DNA of 64,000 nucleotides, taken from assembly GCA_046350055.1 (NCBI GenBank), contig JAXMBC010000001.1:4960001-5024000 (forward strand), in the 5' to 3' direction. The position numbers and the translations under genes were made by a program. The stretch comes from JAEUIE01 sp046350055 (GTDB lineage: Bacteria > Planctomycetota > Planctomycetia > Gemmatales > HRBIN36). Of the stretch, positions 43,948 to 54,000 are shown piece by piece; position 1 is the first letter of the stretch; each line of letters starts with the position of its first letter. The notes beneath the pieces were generated by a model that saw only the letters and a list, made by a program, of their open reading frames with translations, searched no databases and was not told the DNA's origin.

Positions 43948-44790
43948 TTACCGGCGACGATGTCGTTCCGTCAAGCTGGCCAGAAGCTGCTCGGTATGCT
44001 TTCCCTGAGTTGTGAGTGGTATCCACTTCACCACATTTTTCACTACATCGACGTGACCGTGGACAGTGCCTTGCTGGAAACTGGTATCCACCAGCCTGTT
44101 CTGACCTGTTTCAGCATCCAGCATTTGTACAAGTCCTACAGGGGGCGTTTGCCGATCGAGCAGGTCTGATGTCTGCAATACATACACATCATGTCGATGA
44201 GCCAGCTTGGCAAGAGAATCTTCCCAGTACATATCGAGAAAGTCGCTTAATACTACAATCAATGATCGCCGCTTCGACATCCTGGCTGCAAACTGGAGTG
44301 CCTTGCCGATGTCTGTCCCCTCGTCAACGGGTTCAAGGTAGAGTGCCTGATGCATCAGCTTCAATGCATGCCGGAGCCCACGTCGGGGCGGGATATAGCT
44401 CTCAATCTGTTTGGTAAAAGTGACCAGCCCCATGCTATCGCCATAGCGCAGTCCTGCCAGACATAGCAGCGCCATCAATTCCGCGGCGACATCATGCTTC
44501 AGCCGATGCTGCGAACCACTATATTGACTGCCACTGAGATCGAGAACGAACAGTATTCGCAGTTCCCGCTCTTCCACAAAGCGTTTGACGTAGGGATGTC
44601 CCATCCGGGCTGTGACATTCCAATCAATAGAACGAACATCGTCACCAGGCTGATACTGACGCACTTCTTCAAACGCCAGACCAGTACCCTTGAAAATGCT
44701 GCGAAAGAAACCAGCCTGCATCGTTGCAACTGCACGACGGACGATCAATCGCAAATGCTTCGATCGCTTGAGCCATCCTGCTGGAGACAT
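43948..44790 (-). CDS. DUF58 domain protein
   Basis: The 280-aa protein has the DUF58 signature FEEVRQYQPGDDVRSIDWNVTARMG at about 42-66 (shown in pieces) and a von Willebrand A-like fold after it: LFVLDLSGSQ carries a MIDAS-type DxSxS, and GTDIGKALQFAARMSKRRS follows. DUF58 proteins usually act with MoxR ATPases on envelope or redox enzymes; no MoxR is seen here. The ATG at 44790 has GAAAGG 5 bases upstream; a GTG at 44823 is in frame. It is divergent from the gene at 44884, with about 90 bases between them. Confidence 0.88.
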   Translation of the reverse strand: MSPAGWLKRSKHLRLIVRRAVATMQAGFFRSIFKGTGLAFEEVRQYQPGDDVRSIDWNVTARMGHPYVKRFVEERELRILFVLDLSGSQYSGSQHRLKHDVAAELMALLCLAGLRYGDSMGLVTFTKQIESYIPPRRGLRHALKLMHQALYLEPVDEGTDIGKALQFAARMSKRRSLIVVLSDFLDMYWEDSLAKLAHRHDVYVLQTSDLLDRQTPPVGLVQMLDAETGQNRLVDTSFQQGTVHGHVDVVKNVVKWIPLTTQGKHTEQLLASLTERHRRR

Positions 44791-44883
44791 TACAGCCTTT
44801 CTCTTGTACCTGATCGTTTTCACAAGCTATAGTACCAGTATGCCGCCGCAGTACTAGAAGTTCATCCCCAGGAACTCTTTTCA

Positions 44884-45918
44884 ATGGCCAGCGCGAATCC
44901 CAGCACCACTTCGATTGCAAAGCCCCTTTTTGGCGATGATGTGCCACTGGCCTTTAGTCAGACTCTCGCCTCGCAGACTGACAACCCCTACATCGTGGGA
45001 CACTGGTCGCAGAGCCTGGTCATTCGTCTGGTACTTGGACTGGCTGTCTGCCTGGCTGTCACTCAGTTACTGCTGCGTATCACCGATTTGATTCTGATGG
45101 GGATCACACCGCTGGAGACATTCTGGAAGTCCCTGGGAGGATTTATTGTCTGGCAGTCTGTCCAGTCTGTAGGTGTGTTCTTCGGTGCGATGCTTGCGGT
45201 AGCAGGACGCTATCAGATGATGACACTCGGTGTTCTGCTGGGACTGGTAGTGGGGTTTCTGACCATTATGGTGCAGCCGCTCAATCCAGATGTACCTACA
45301 GCCCTCACTTTCTTTATGCCGTTGTGGTACGCCATCGCCAGTGCGCTCGGTGCCTGGATTGGTGAGATGCTCTGGTATCCTCAGTTTCGGCGAAGTATGC
45401 GTTCCGCCAATGCCAAGCTGACTCAGCAGGAAGACGAATTGAGTGTTTCTCAACTGCTCCGGAAAGCAGTCCTGGGAATGATCTTTGCCAATATCAATTG
45501 GCTGCGTGTCATGCTGGCTGTTGTGCTGATACTGCCAACGCTGTGGTATGCCACAGATGCCGTTAACACTGTTATCATCAAAACCGGTCTATTGCCCTGG
45601 GTCATGGAGTCAGGCCTGCAGAAAGCATGGGTGGCTACGATGATCAAGATCGCGATGGTCATACTGTGTGGTGCCATGGCTGGAGCAGGTACAACTCATG
45701 GCATTGCCCATGGTTTCTGGACCGGTGTCATCTGTGGTGTGCTCAACCTTTTACTTCACGTGTTATTTCCGAAGGACAACACACTTCTGGTAGACAATAT
45801 CCTGTGGGAAGTGGGTTGGGTTTTTGTGCTCAGTATCGTTTCAGGAGGGTTTGGTGCCTTGGCGATTCCCCCTATGATGTACCTCGCCCAGCGACGAAAT
45901 CCCACGCTGGCACGTTAG
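44884..45918 (+). CDS. Polytopic membrane protein heading the P-type ATPase/SPFH operon
   Basis: The 344-aa product has about seven or eight hydrophobic segments (about 44-62, 85-108, 115-135, 142-162, 200-222, 252-275, 280-300, 305-330), with a cytoplasmic-looking loop (about 165-195) rich in Arg, Gln and Glu between the halves. No family is recognised. AGGA lies 10 bases before the ATG. It ends 18 bases before the P-type ATPase-SPFH gene, so it is the first gene of the operon, and its membrane nature fits a partner of the pump. No nucleotide- or metal-binding motif is visible. Confidence 0.65.
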   Translation: MASANPSTTSIAKPLFGDDVPLAFSQTLASQTDNPYIVGHWSQSLVIRLVLGLAVCLAVTQLLLRITDLILMGITPLETFWKSLGGFIVWQSVQSVGVFFGAMLAVAGRYQMMTLGVLLGLVVGFLTIMVQPLNPDVPTALTFFMPLWYAIASALGAWIGEMLWYPQFRRSMRSANAKLTQQEDELSVSQLLRKAVLGMIFANINWLRVMLAVVLILPTLWYATDAVNTVIIKTGLLPWVMESGLQKAWVATMIKIAMVILCGAMAGAGTTHGIAHGFWTGVICGVLNLLLHVLFPKDNTLLVDNILWEVGWVFVLSIVSGGFGALAIPPMMYLAQRRNPTLAR

Positions 45919-45936
45919 CCCGCCCGCAGGCATGCC

Positions 45937-48900
45937 ATGCACCGTGAGTTACGAGCCATCGATCGCCCCTTTACGCGGGAATCGCATGCGCTACTCTATT
46001 TGTTTACTTTCCTGATTACTGTGTTGCTGGGTCTCGATCTGTGGCCCAGCATCAGCACCTGGCTGAATCAATTGCTGGGACTCAGCCTGCCTGTTGGCAA
46101 CTCTACCTTGTCGCTGTTTGGACTCACAACCAGATGGGCCATGCTTGCTGCCATCCTGGGTGGCATCCGCACGCTGACCACCTCGCTGGAAAGTCTGTTG
46201 TCGGGCCGACTGGGGGCTGACCTGGCGCTTGCGCTGGCTGTATTGGCAGCCCTGCTTCTGAACCAGCCTCTGGTTGCTGCTGAAGTCATAGTGATCGGCC
46301 TGGTGGGGGAGTGTCTGGAAGCATACACCTTTGGACGCACACAGCATGCTATCAGGCAATTGGTAGAGACATTCCCGCAGATGTGCCTGGTATATCGAGA
46401 TGGCAAGCAGGTCATGGTGCCTCTCGATGACGTGCTGGTGGGTGAAAAAGTCGCCATCCTGCAGGGTAAGAGAGTTCCCGTTGATGGCGTTATTGTCGAA
46501 GGCCAGTCTGCACTCGATATGAGTAACCTCACAGGCGAAAGCCTGCCAGTCGATAAAGGGCCCGGGGATCAGGTACTGGCTGGCACAGTGAACCAGCATG
46601 GTGCCCTGACGGTGGAAGTACACCGTGTGAACCAGCAAACAGTCATGGGACAAGTTATCACTGCCACTGCAACGGCACTGCAGGACAAGAACGAAGGTCA
46701 ACGTACTGCTGATAGACTCGCTGGTTATTTCCTGCCCATAGTACTAGCACTGGCGCTCGCGACATGGCTGGGGCACTGGTGGTGGTTGCGAGGAACAGGT
46801 GCAAGCTTTTATCAGATCGCCGCACCTGCCCTGGCTGTTTTGGTCGTTGCCTGCCCCTGTGCACTTATCCTCGCTACTCCCGCAGCCACCATGGCTGCAT
46901 TAGCGCGCTTGGCACGTACCGGTATTCTGGTCAAGCGCGGTTCTGCCCTTGAACGACTGGCCCATATTCGCACGCTGGTCTTTGACAAAACTGGGACATT
47001 GACTTCCGCTCGACTTTCACTTGGCACGATACACCCGCTGTACGATGACATATCAAAAGATGAACTCTTGCGTATTGCCGCCTCTGCGGAACAGCAGAGT
47101 GAGCATCCCCTTGGCCAGGCACTGGTAAGCGAGGCTGCTAAACGCGGCCTGAGTCTTTCTGCTGTCAACGATACTGTGGCTCAACCCGGTCTGGGATTAT
47201 CTGTCCGTCTAGGTGAACAGCAGGTACTGGTCGGCAACCAGCGCTTCCTTTCAGAACAAGGTGTCGATTGCACGCCAGCACACTTTGATCAACTGGAAGA
47301 ACAAGGACAGAAAACGCTGTGGATCGCCCGTGACAAAATGCTTATTGGCGTCATCGGGCTATGGGATGCGATTCGCCCAGATGCTGCAGCAGTGGTACAG
47401 GAACTACGTCAATTAGGCTTGCAGGTTGCATTGCTATCGGGTGATCAATCGTCGATTGTGAATGCAATCTCGCAACAGCTAGGGATCACCGAATCGCAGG
47501 GAGAATGCCTTCCACAGGATAAGGCAGCACGGATCAAGGCCATGCAGGGGCCGGTTGCGATGGTGGGCGACGGTGTCAACGATGCTCCTGCACTAGCCAG
47601 CGCCAGCGTGGGAATCGCCGTCAGCAATTCTCAAATAAGCAGTACTGGCCCGAGGATCGGTTCCGATATTGCAGCAGAGTGCAGCGACATTGTACTGATG
47701 GGCGAACCTCTGCAGAATCTCCCGCTATTACTTCGGCTAAGCCGCGAACTGGTAAGTATCATCCGCCAGAATATCCTGTGGTTCGCCATCGGCATCAATT
47801 TCTTTGGCATTGCACTCATCGCCTGGCTGCTGCCAGCGTGGTCGCCGGAAGGACGTCAGCAGTCTCCCCTGTGGGCAGCAGTGTATCATCAGATCGGCTC
47901 GATCCTGGTGCTGCTGAACTCCATGCGACTGCTCTGGTTTGAACGTCGTCCCGGAAGGTGGCTCGAAAGCCTTCAACGCTCCAGCACCCAAGTAGATCAA
48001 TGGCTTGAACGATTCAACTTGCACGAATTCTCTCACTGGGTCATCGAGCATGCCCGGCCGCTTTCATACTGGGCTGCATTTCTGCTTGTTTTGAGTTACC
48101 TGATCACTGCAGTACACATAGTGCCAGCAGGAAGTGCTGGTGTTGTGCAGCGCTGCGGCCAAGTACAAACGGAATTGCTCCAACCGGGGTTGCACGTCCA
48201 GCTTCCCTGGCCCTGGGATCGAGTCACTCTGGTGGAACCAGATCTGGTTCGCCGTCTGGAAGTGGGCTTTCGACGTGTCGTTTCCCAGAACGACGCACAG
48301 ACCTGGACTAGCGAACACCGGGACAACAGCCTGGTCGATCCGGAGGAAGCACTGCTGCTGACGGCGGATGGCAACCTTGTGGAAGTTCAGGCTGTACTCT
48401 ACTACCGCCTGCTCGATCCGAAACAGTTTCTGCTGGGTTCCGCTGCATTTGAAACAGTACTTCGGGGGCAAACCGAGGCCACGCTTCGTGAAGTGACTGC
48501 ATGCAAGAAGTTTGAAGACATTCTCGCTGCTGATCGAGCTCGCTTTCAGAAGGAAATACAAGCCCAACTGCTTCCACGGTTGAAATCGCTGGACACATAT
48601 CTGGGTATTCAGATCATCAACCTGGCGTTAGAAGATTTACACCCCCCGCAGACCGTGGTGAAAAATTACTACGATGTCACCCGCGCACTAGCAACGCGCA
48701 GCCGCGTGATTACGGAAGCTCGTATCGACAAAGAAAAGAACGTGTCTCGTGAGACGGTTGCCCGAACCCGACTGAATGCCGAATACGCAGGCGATGCCGC
48801 TGCCCGAATACTGCAGGCACAAGCGGATCGCGATGCCTTTCTCGCGCTGGTTGCAGGTCAGCGATTGATCAGCTGGATTCCTATGCCGGGGTTTATTCCC

Positions 48901-49083
48901 CTTTATGACAGGCTCACTCGTTACCGACTTACCCTTGACGCAGCAGAACTACTCTTCAGTCAGCGCCCCAAGGTGCTGCGTGACAGTCGCCTGAAGGGAA
49001 CTATGCAGGTCATACCCGAAGCACTCAAGCTTCGCTTGCCCTCACTTCAGGAACGTAGTCCTCCCAATCCGGAAATGCCATGA
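45937..49083 (+). CDS. P1B-type ATPase fused to an HflK/C-like SPFH domain
   Basis: The 1048-aa protein is two complete modules. Residues about 20-680 are a heavy-metal P-type ATPase: TGES at 199-202 (actuator), CPC at 306-308 in the metal-binding helix, DKTGT at 350-354 (phosphorylated Asp350), SEHPLGQAL (nucleotide site) and GDGVND at 544-549. There is no N-terminal HMA or His-rich metal domain. The last membrane helix of the core has HQIGSILVLLNSMRLL, not the copper-type or zinc-type signature, so the ion is uncertain. After a second membrane segment (711-728, LLVLSYLITAVHIVPAG) the chain continues as a SPFH/HflK-like domain to the end. The stop overlaps the next ATG (ATGA). The fusion is the key oddity of the window. 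Confidence 0.85.
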   Translation: MHRELRAIDRPFTRESHALLYLFTFLITVLLGLDLWPSISTWLNQLLGLSLPVGNSTLSLFGLTTRWAMLAAILGGIRTLTTSLESLLSGRLGADLALALAVLAALLLNQPLVAAEVIVIGLVGECLEAYTFGRTQHAIRQLVETFPQMCLVYRDGKQVMVPLDDVLVGEKVAILQGKRVPVDGVIVEGQSALDMSNLTGESLPVDKGPGDQVLAGTVNQHGALTVEVHRVNQQTVMGQVITATATALQDKNEGQRTADRLAGYFLPIVLALALATWLGHWWWLRGTGASFYQIAAPALAVLVVACPCALILATPAATMAALARLARTGILVKRGSALERLAHIRTLVFDKTGTLTSARLSLGTIHPLYDDISKDELLRIAASAEQQSEHPLGQALVSEAAKRGLSLSAVNDTVAQPGLGLSVRLGEQQVLVGNQRFLSEQGVDCTPAHFDQLEEQGQKTLWIARDKMLIGVIGLWDAIRPDAAAVVQELRQLGLQVALLSGDQSSIVNAISQQLGITESQGECLPQDKAARIKAMQGPVAMVGDGVNDAPALASASVGIAVSNSQISSTGPRIGSDIAAECSDIVLMGEPLQNLPLLLRLSRELVSIIRQNILWFAIGINFFGIALIAWLLPAWSPEGRQQSPLWAAVYHQIGSILVLLNSMRLLWFERRPGRWLESLQRSSTQVDQWLERFNLHEFSHWVIEHARPLSYWAAFLLVLSYLITAVHIVPAGSAGVVQRCGQVQTELLQPGLHVQLPWPWDRVTLVEPDLVRRLEVGFRRVVSQNDAQTWTSEHRDNSLVDPEEALLLTADGNLVEVQAVLYYRLLDPKQFLLGSAAFETVLRGQTEATLREVTACKKFEDILAADRARFQKEIQAQLLPRLKSLDTYLGIQIINLALEDLHPPQTVVKNYYDVTRALATRSRVITEARIDKEKNVSRETVARTRLNAEYAGDAAARILQAQADRDAFLALVAGQRLISWIPMPGFIPLYDRLTRYRLTLDAAELLFSQRPKVLRDSRLKGTMQVIPEALKLRLPSLQERSPPNPEMP

Positions 49084-50087
49084 AACGACGTCTACTGTTT
49101 TTCATCGTAGTTCTGATTGCCTGCTGGGCAGTGCGAAGCAGCATTCTGTTTGTAGATGCTGCAGAGTATGTTTATGTCACTCAGTTTGGCAGACCCGTGT
49201 GCACGTATGACGGACAGTCGGAGGCGGGTTTGCACTGGAAACTCCCCTGGCCTGTTCACAGCGCAGCCAGGCTGGATCGTCGCCTGCAGGCATTTGACAT
49301 CCCCACCCAGGAATATCTGATTCGTGATCGTGATGAATCAGGACTGGATAAGCCTCTCCCCATAACGTTCGACTTGTTCATCTGTTGGCGCATTGGTGCT
49401 GTCACTCAGCAATCAGATAGCGAAGCGGTGGATCGATTCGTACGCAGCTTTGGTACTATTGAGCGAGCTCAACAGTATCTCAGGACACAAGTGGTCAGTC
49501 GACTCAAAATGGCCTTAGGAACCGTCTATCTCCATGATTTGATCAACACTGATCCAGGTAAGGTCAAGATTCAAGAACTCATGCAGCGAGTACGCAAGGA
49601 ACCGTCTGGCGAGCAACCCAGCCTGGAACAATTAGGACAGAGTGTCGGGGTTGAGTTGGTTGATGTTCGACTCCGTCGATTCAATCACCCGCTACTGGTG
49701 CGAGACGAGATCTATTCGAAAATCAGGGAAGAACGTCGAAGGGAAGCTGAGTTGTATCGCAATCAGGGATTAGAGGCTGCTGCCCGCATTCGTGCGGAAG
49801 GCGACCTGGAGGCCCGCAAACTTCGCGCTGAAGCGGAGGCCAGCAAGACGCGCCTGGAGGGCCAAGCCGACGCAGAAGCCATCAGACTTTTGAATGATGC
49901 AGCCTCAGCACATCCGGAACTATATGGCATCGTCAAATTGCTGAAAAGTTCGCAGAAGATGTTTGCGGACGACAAAACACAGCTCATTCTTTCACTCGAC
50001 CACCCACTGCTAACACTGTTCAAGACCATTCCCTCGCTACAAGGCAACTCAGTGACAACATCCTCTCCCCATGGAGAGAAGAAATGA
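49080..50087 (+). CDS. hflC: HflC-like SPFH protein
   Basis: The 335-aa protein has an N-terminal membrane anchor (about 3-22), then a SPFH/band-7 domain (about 25-205, with VDAAEYVYVTQFGRPV and AGLHWKLPWPVHSAARLD), then a long charged helix rich in Arg, Glu and Ala (about 218-280). That order is HflC, which with HflK forms a cage that regulates the FtsH protease in other bacteria. Here there is no ftsH in the window. Its start overlaps the ATPase-fusion stop and its stop overlaps the following ATG, so the three SPFH genes are translated in concert. Confidence 0.85.
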   Translation: MKRRLLFFIVVLIACWAVRSSILFVDAAEYVYVTQFGRPVCTYDGQSEAGLHWKLPWPVHSAARLDRRLQAFDIPTQEYLIRDRDESGLDKPLPITFDLFICWRIGAVTQQSDSEAVDRFVRSFGTIERAQQYLRTQVVSRLKMALGTVYLHDLINTDPGKVKIQELMQRVRKEPSGEQPSLEQLGQSVGVELVDVRLRRFNHPLLVRDEIYSKIREERRREAELYRNQGLEAAARIRAEGDLEARKLRAEAEASKTRLEGQADAEAIRLLNDAASAHPELYGIVKLLKSSQKMFADDKTQLILSLDHPLLTLFKTIPSLQGNSVTTSSPHGEKK

Positions 50088-51013
50088 AACGCAGCATTGC
50101 TATCGTGAGCATCATAGTCTTGGGGTATCTGGGTACAGGCCTGTTTCAAGTATTGCCCGGCCAGTGGGCAGTCGTTCGCCGATGTGGCGCTCCCTTATCC
50201 GATTTGCGGGGCCCGGGATTACACTTTGGCTTGCCCTGGGGAATTGACAAAGTTGATCGCGTGACAGTCGATGAACAACGCCAGCTGCAGCTCGGATATC
50301 TTGATGACGGTGGTCCCAATGACAGCCTGGCACCCATGACCCAGGCAAGTCCCACGGGGCAGGTTCTGACAGGTGACAATCAAATTGTCAATCTCCGCAT
50401 CAATGTCCTCTACCGTGTTGATGAAAAGCAAGTCGTTCAGTTTGTCATCCTGGGTGACAGGGTGGCGGAACAACTCGAGCGGATAGCAGAAGAAACACTT
50501 ACTTCGACTTTAGCGGGGCAACGAATTGATCAGGTGCTCCTCGGCCGGGCCATTCAACTGGAAAATCAACTGCGTGAGCAGATGATGAACCAGGTCAAAT
50601 ACTATCGCCTCGGACTGCTCATCGATTCGGTCAATATTGTGCAAGCGCAGCCCCCGGGCGAACTCATCGAGATTTTCCGCGAAGTGAATCGTGCTCGTTC
50701 TCAGCGTGATCTAGTTCAGACCGATGCCGCCGCACGGCGCAATGCTGATCTTTCACAAGCGCGGCAACAGGCGAGCCAGACCGAAGCTATGGCTCAATCC
50801 TACGCACAAGCCAGGCTGTCGCAAGCACGCTCCGAAGCATCTGCATTCCGCTCCCTGCTTCAGTCATTTCCAACCAGCGAACCTGCTGCGTCGCATGCCT
50901 TGCTCCAGCTCTACTTGAAGGAAATGCAGAGCATTTTAGCCCGTATGCAGGTGCGTACACTAAGCGATCACGGCATGGAGCAAATAGTCATTGTGCCACT
51001 GCCAGCCCGGTAA
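50084..51013 (+). CDS. hflK: HflK-like SPFH protein
   Basis: The 309-aa protein has an N-terminal membrane segment (about 5-23), then a SPFH domain (about 25-185: VLPGQWAVVRRCGAPL, PGLHFGLPWGIDKV, TGDNQIVNLRINVLYRV) and an Ala/Gln-rich helical part (about 205-275), as in HflK. The Pro/Gly-rich leader and tail of E. coli HflK are missing. A start at 50084 overlaps the stop of the HflC-like gene (ATGA). Probably forms a hetero-oligomeric ring with the SPFH part of the ATPase fusion and with HflC. Confidence 0.82.
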   Translation: MKRSIAIVSIIVLGYLGTGLFQVLPGQWAVVRRCGAPLSDLRGPGLHFGLPWGIDKVDRVTVDEQRQLQLGYLDDGGPNDSLAPMTQASPTGQVLTGDNQIVNLRINVLYRVDEKQVVQFVILGDRVAEQLERIAEETLTSTLAGQRIDQVLLGRAIQLENQLREQMMNQVKYYRLGLLIDSVNIVQAQPPGELIEIFREVNRARSQRDLVQTDAAARRNADLSQARQQASQTEAMAQSYAQARLSQARSEASAFRSLLQSFPTSEPAASHALLQLYLKEMQSILARMQVRTLSDHGMEQIVIVPLPAR

Positions 51014-51056
51014 TGTCTCGGGAATCACGTGACACATCCACGAATGCAAGGCTACA

Positions 51057-54000
51057 ATGAATGTGCCTGACGACATCAACTGTACCCATCGTGCCTTGCT
51101 CATGGCTTTTCGGTTTCTGCTGCTGATTGTGCTCACTATTATGCCCCTGGTCAACGTCTGCGCACAGAATGCCAATGATGGAGCCGTGCCATTAAGTCAG
51201 TTGCCCCTGCCTTCTCAAGGAATGATTGTCGTTACTCCCGACCTGAAAAAGGCTCTCGATGCCCTGGGTGCCGGAAGTATTGTCCTCTCTGCTGAACGCT
51301 ACCAGGAACTCATGCGTCAAGCTGAGAAGAACGCGACTGAAAAGCCTGTTCCTGAAATGTTATTTGCCAAGTGTCACATGACAGGTAACGTCGTGGTTCG
51401 CAACGGACGCGAACAAGTGGAACTCACTCTCACGCTGGATTTTCAGACAGAAAAGCCAAATGCTGTTGTACCGGTGCCGCTCAAGGGCATGCGTCTCAGC
51501 AAATCGAGCCTGGATGGCAAGCCACCTCCCTGGGGACCGGACACTGAAAAATGGACGCTGCAGCTGAGTGAAGCCGGTAGTCATCAGCTTGTCCTTACGT
51601 CCCTGATACCATTGCAGAGAAACGGCGCCGAACGAAAGTTCAGCATCAGTCGTTTACCGGCCTCAGCTATCACATCGCTGGAACTGAGTATTCCCGGCAC
51701 AGTGCTTAATCCAATCATTACCGGTTATGGCAGCGTCACTGTACAAAAAGGGACCCAACCAGAAACCCAACTGGTCACCGCACCGGCGCTGGGAATTCTC
51801 AACTCACTCGAATTGATCTGGCAAACCACTGATGAACGGGCGGGAACCTCCCGGGAACTGGAAGGTGATATCCGCATTACCTGCGACAACACACAGGCAG
51901 ACACAGAAGCCAGGCTTCGACCGGTTCCTTTTACACCAATCCAGTTACCCTGGAAGATCAGAATTCCTGCAGGAGCCACTCAAGTACGTGCAGAGTTGCT
52001 ACGTGGTGAGGGTATGAATAGTGAGCCTCTTCTGGTTACACTCCAACAGGATGGAAGCTACCTGCTGACAAGTCCCTATCCACTTGTGCCTCAGGGCTTT
52101 ACTCATCTGGCCGTTCGCTGGCAGCAGAAGCTCCCCACACCGGATGCCAAGTCAATCACGACACTGGGTAGTCTTGAAGTCCTTGAGCCTCGTGATCGCG
52201 AACAGACAGGCATTGTGCAGATAAATCTGCCTGATGATCCGGTGATTCTTCTGAAGCCGCATGATCTGCAATTCCTTGAACGAAGCCCACTTGATGGGTT
52301 ACGCGATCCTCGACGACAGCGACGCTATCGATACAGAAAACAACCTGCATTCTTTGATGTTGTACCGCTGCCATTAACACAATCACGTGGTGTTGTCGAA
52401 GCCAGATTGCAACACACGTTGCTGGCGCAAAAGAACAGCTGGCAGTTGAGTACGGATGTTGTCATACAGCGAGTAGTTCGGGCAAATGTGCAACAGTTGC
52501 TGCTTCACTGGCCGGCTGACTGGGCTGTCAATCGTAAGGTACTCTTTACTCCTGAAGTGAAAGATATCGAGCAGGACACCAGGAACGAAACCTTGCGTAT
52601 TGTCCTGGATGGTCGTCAGAGCGAATCTTTTACGATCCATCTCGACAGCATCTCTTCTGAAGCATCCAGTGTATTGACCTGCAAACTGCCACGACTGCTG
52701 AGCGTGATCAGCACACGTGATAACCAGACAGCGCCTGTAGAACTGCTCATCCATTCAGAATCACTGAAGGTGGAACCAAGCGGCGTCGAATTGGAAATCA
52801 AGGAAAGCAGTTCCGGTTTGCGTGAATACGCTGCACCACAGAATGGCGCGGACCGCACACTTCAATACATGATTGTTCAACAGCCAGCGACACTCAGGAT
52901 AGCCCGACAGCCGAAGTTGCCTAAATACACCAGCACTGCCTCGCTCTTCCTGGGCAAGGACCAACTACTCATCAAGCAATTGATACATTTTTCCGTCCCC
53001 CCTCGCCAGCTCACCATCATGACTCCTCCTGCAGTCAATGCTCCTACCTTTACCTTGCTGAATTTAGCCGGCAAACACATCCACACGCTACGGGCACAAC
53101 GCACTGACGATGCCGACAGTACCTGGCATCGATACCAGCTTGAATGGCCAGTGTCTTCTGAATCGGTTTCACTACAGGTTACTTGCGAAGCACCGATGCA
53201 ATCACCGCTTGTCGTACCACTGGCACAAGTCGATGATACCCAGGCAGTTCTCGACAAAGAGATGACTGTCTCAGTGTATCCTGATGGAGAATTCAAGTTT
53301 CGCTTGCCTGCCGACCAAACACATTGGAAGGAAGTGACGCAGGAAGCGGGCAAGCAATTGAAAGGATCCTCCCTCAAACAGTTCCTCATTCTGGAACGTC
53401 AGCCCGGTGCTTCAACTCCCCCGCAACAACTCATCAGTGTTACGACTATTGTGCATCCTTCATCACCGGGTTATCTGATTGAATCAGAATTGTCTATCCG
53501 GCAGGTAGAGCACCAGGAATGGACCGCGACCCTTCCCGCTGATGACTCACAGCTTGTCCTGGTGGGATGGAGTTGGAACAACCTTGCGATGCCTAAACAT
53601 TCGATGAAATGTGAACGCGTGGGACAGGAGTATGTTATTACTCTCCAGTTACCCCTGGAAAGCCTGGGGCAAAGTGGAAGCATCAAACTGGCATGGGAAT
53701 GGGCAGGTACCAAACCTTCTTCGTGGTTTGGACGGGTTCCTTTGCTACATTGGCAGCGTACACTGGACCAACTGGCAACTCGCGAGGTCCGCTGGGCAAG
53801 TGAAGGTCAACAATGGCTTTGGGGCAGCAATCTCGCTGCCGATTTCAAAAATGCACCAGCATGGCTGCCGGTTTCCTCCACGTCAACAGCTGCTTCAGAG
53901 CTATCCTACATGACCCTCACCAATCCTGGTACTTCTACCCATGCGTGGCTATTGCAGGTACCACGGTCCCTTTCCATTCTGTTCTGGTCTGCTGTTAGTT

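Noticed and set aside
49080..51013. A classical FtsH-HflKC protease operon
   Set aside because: No ftsH is present in the window; the neighbours are a P-type ATPase fusion and giant exported proteins.
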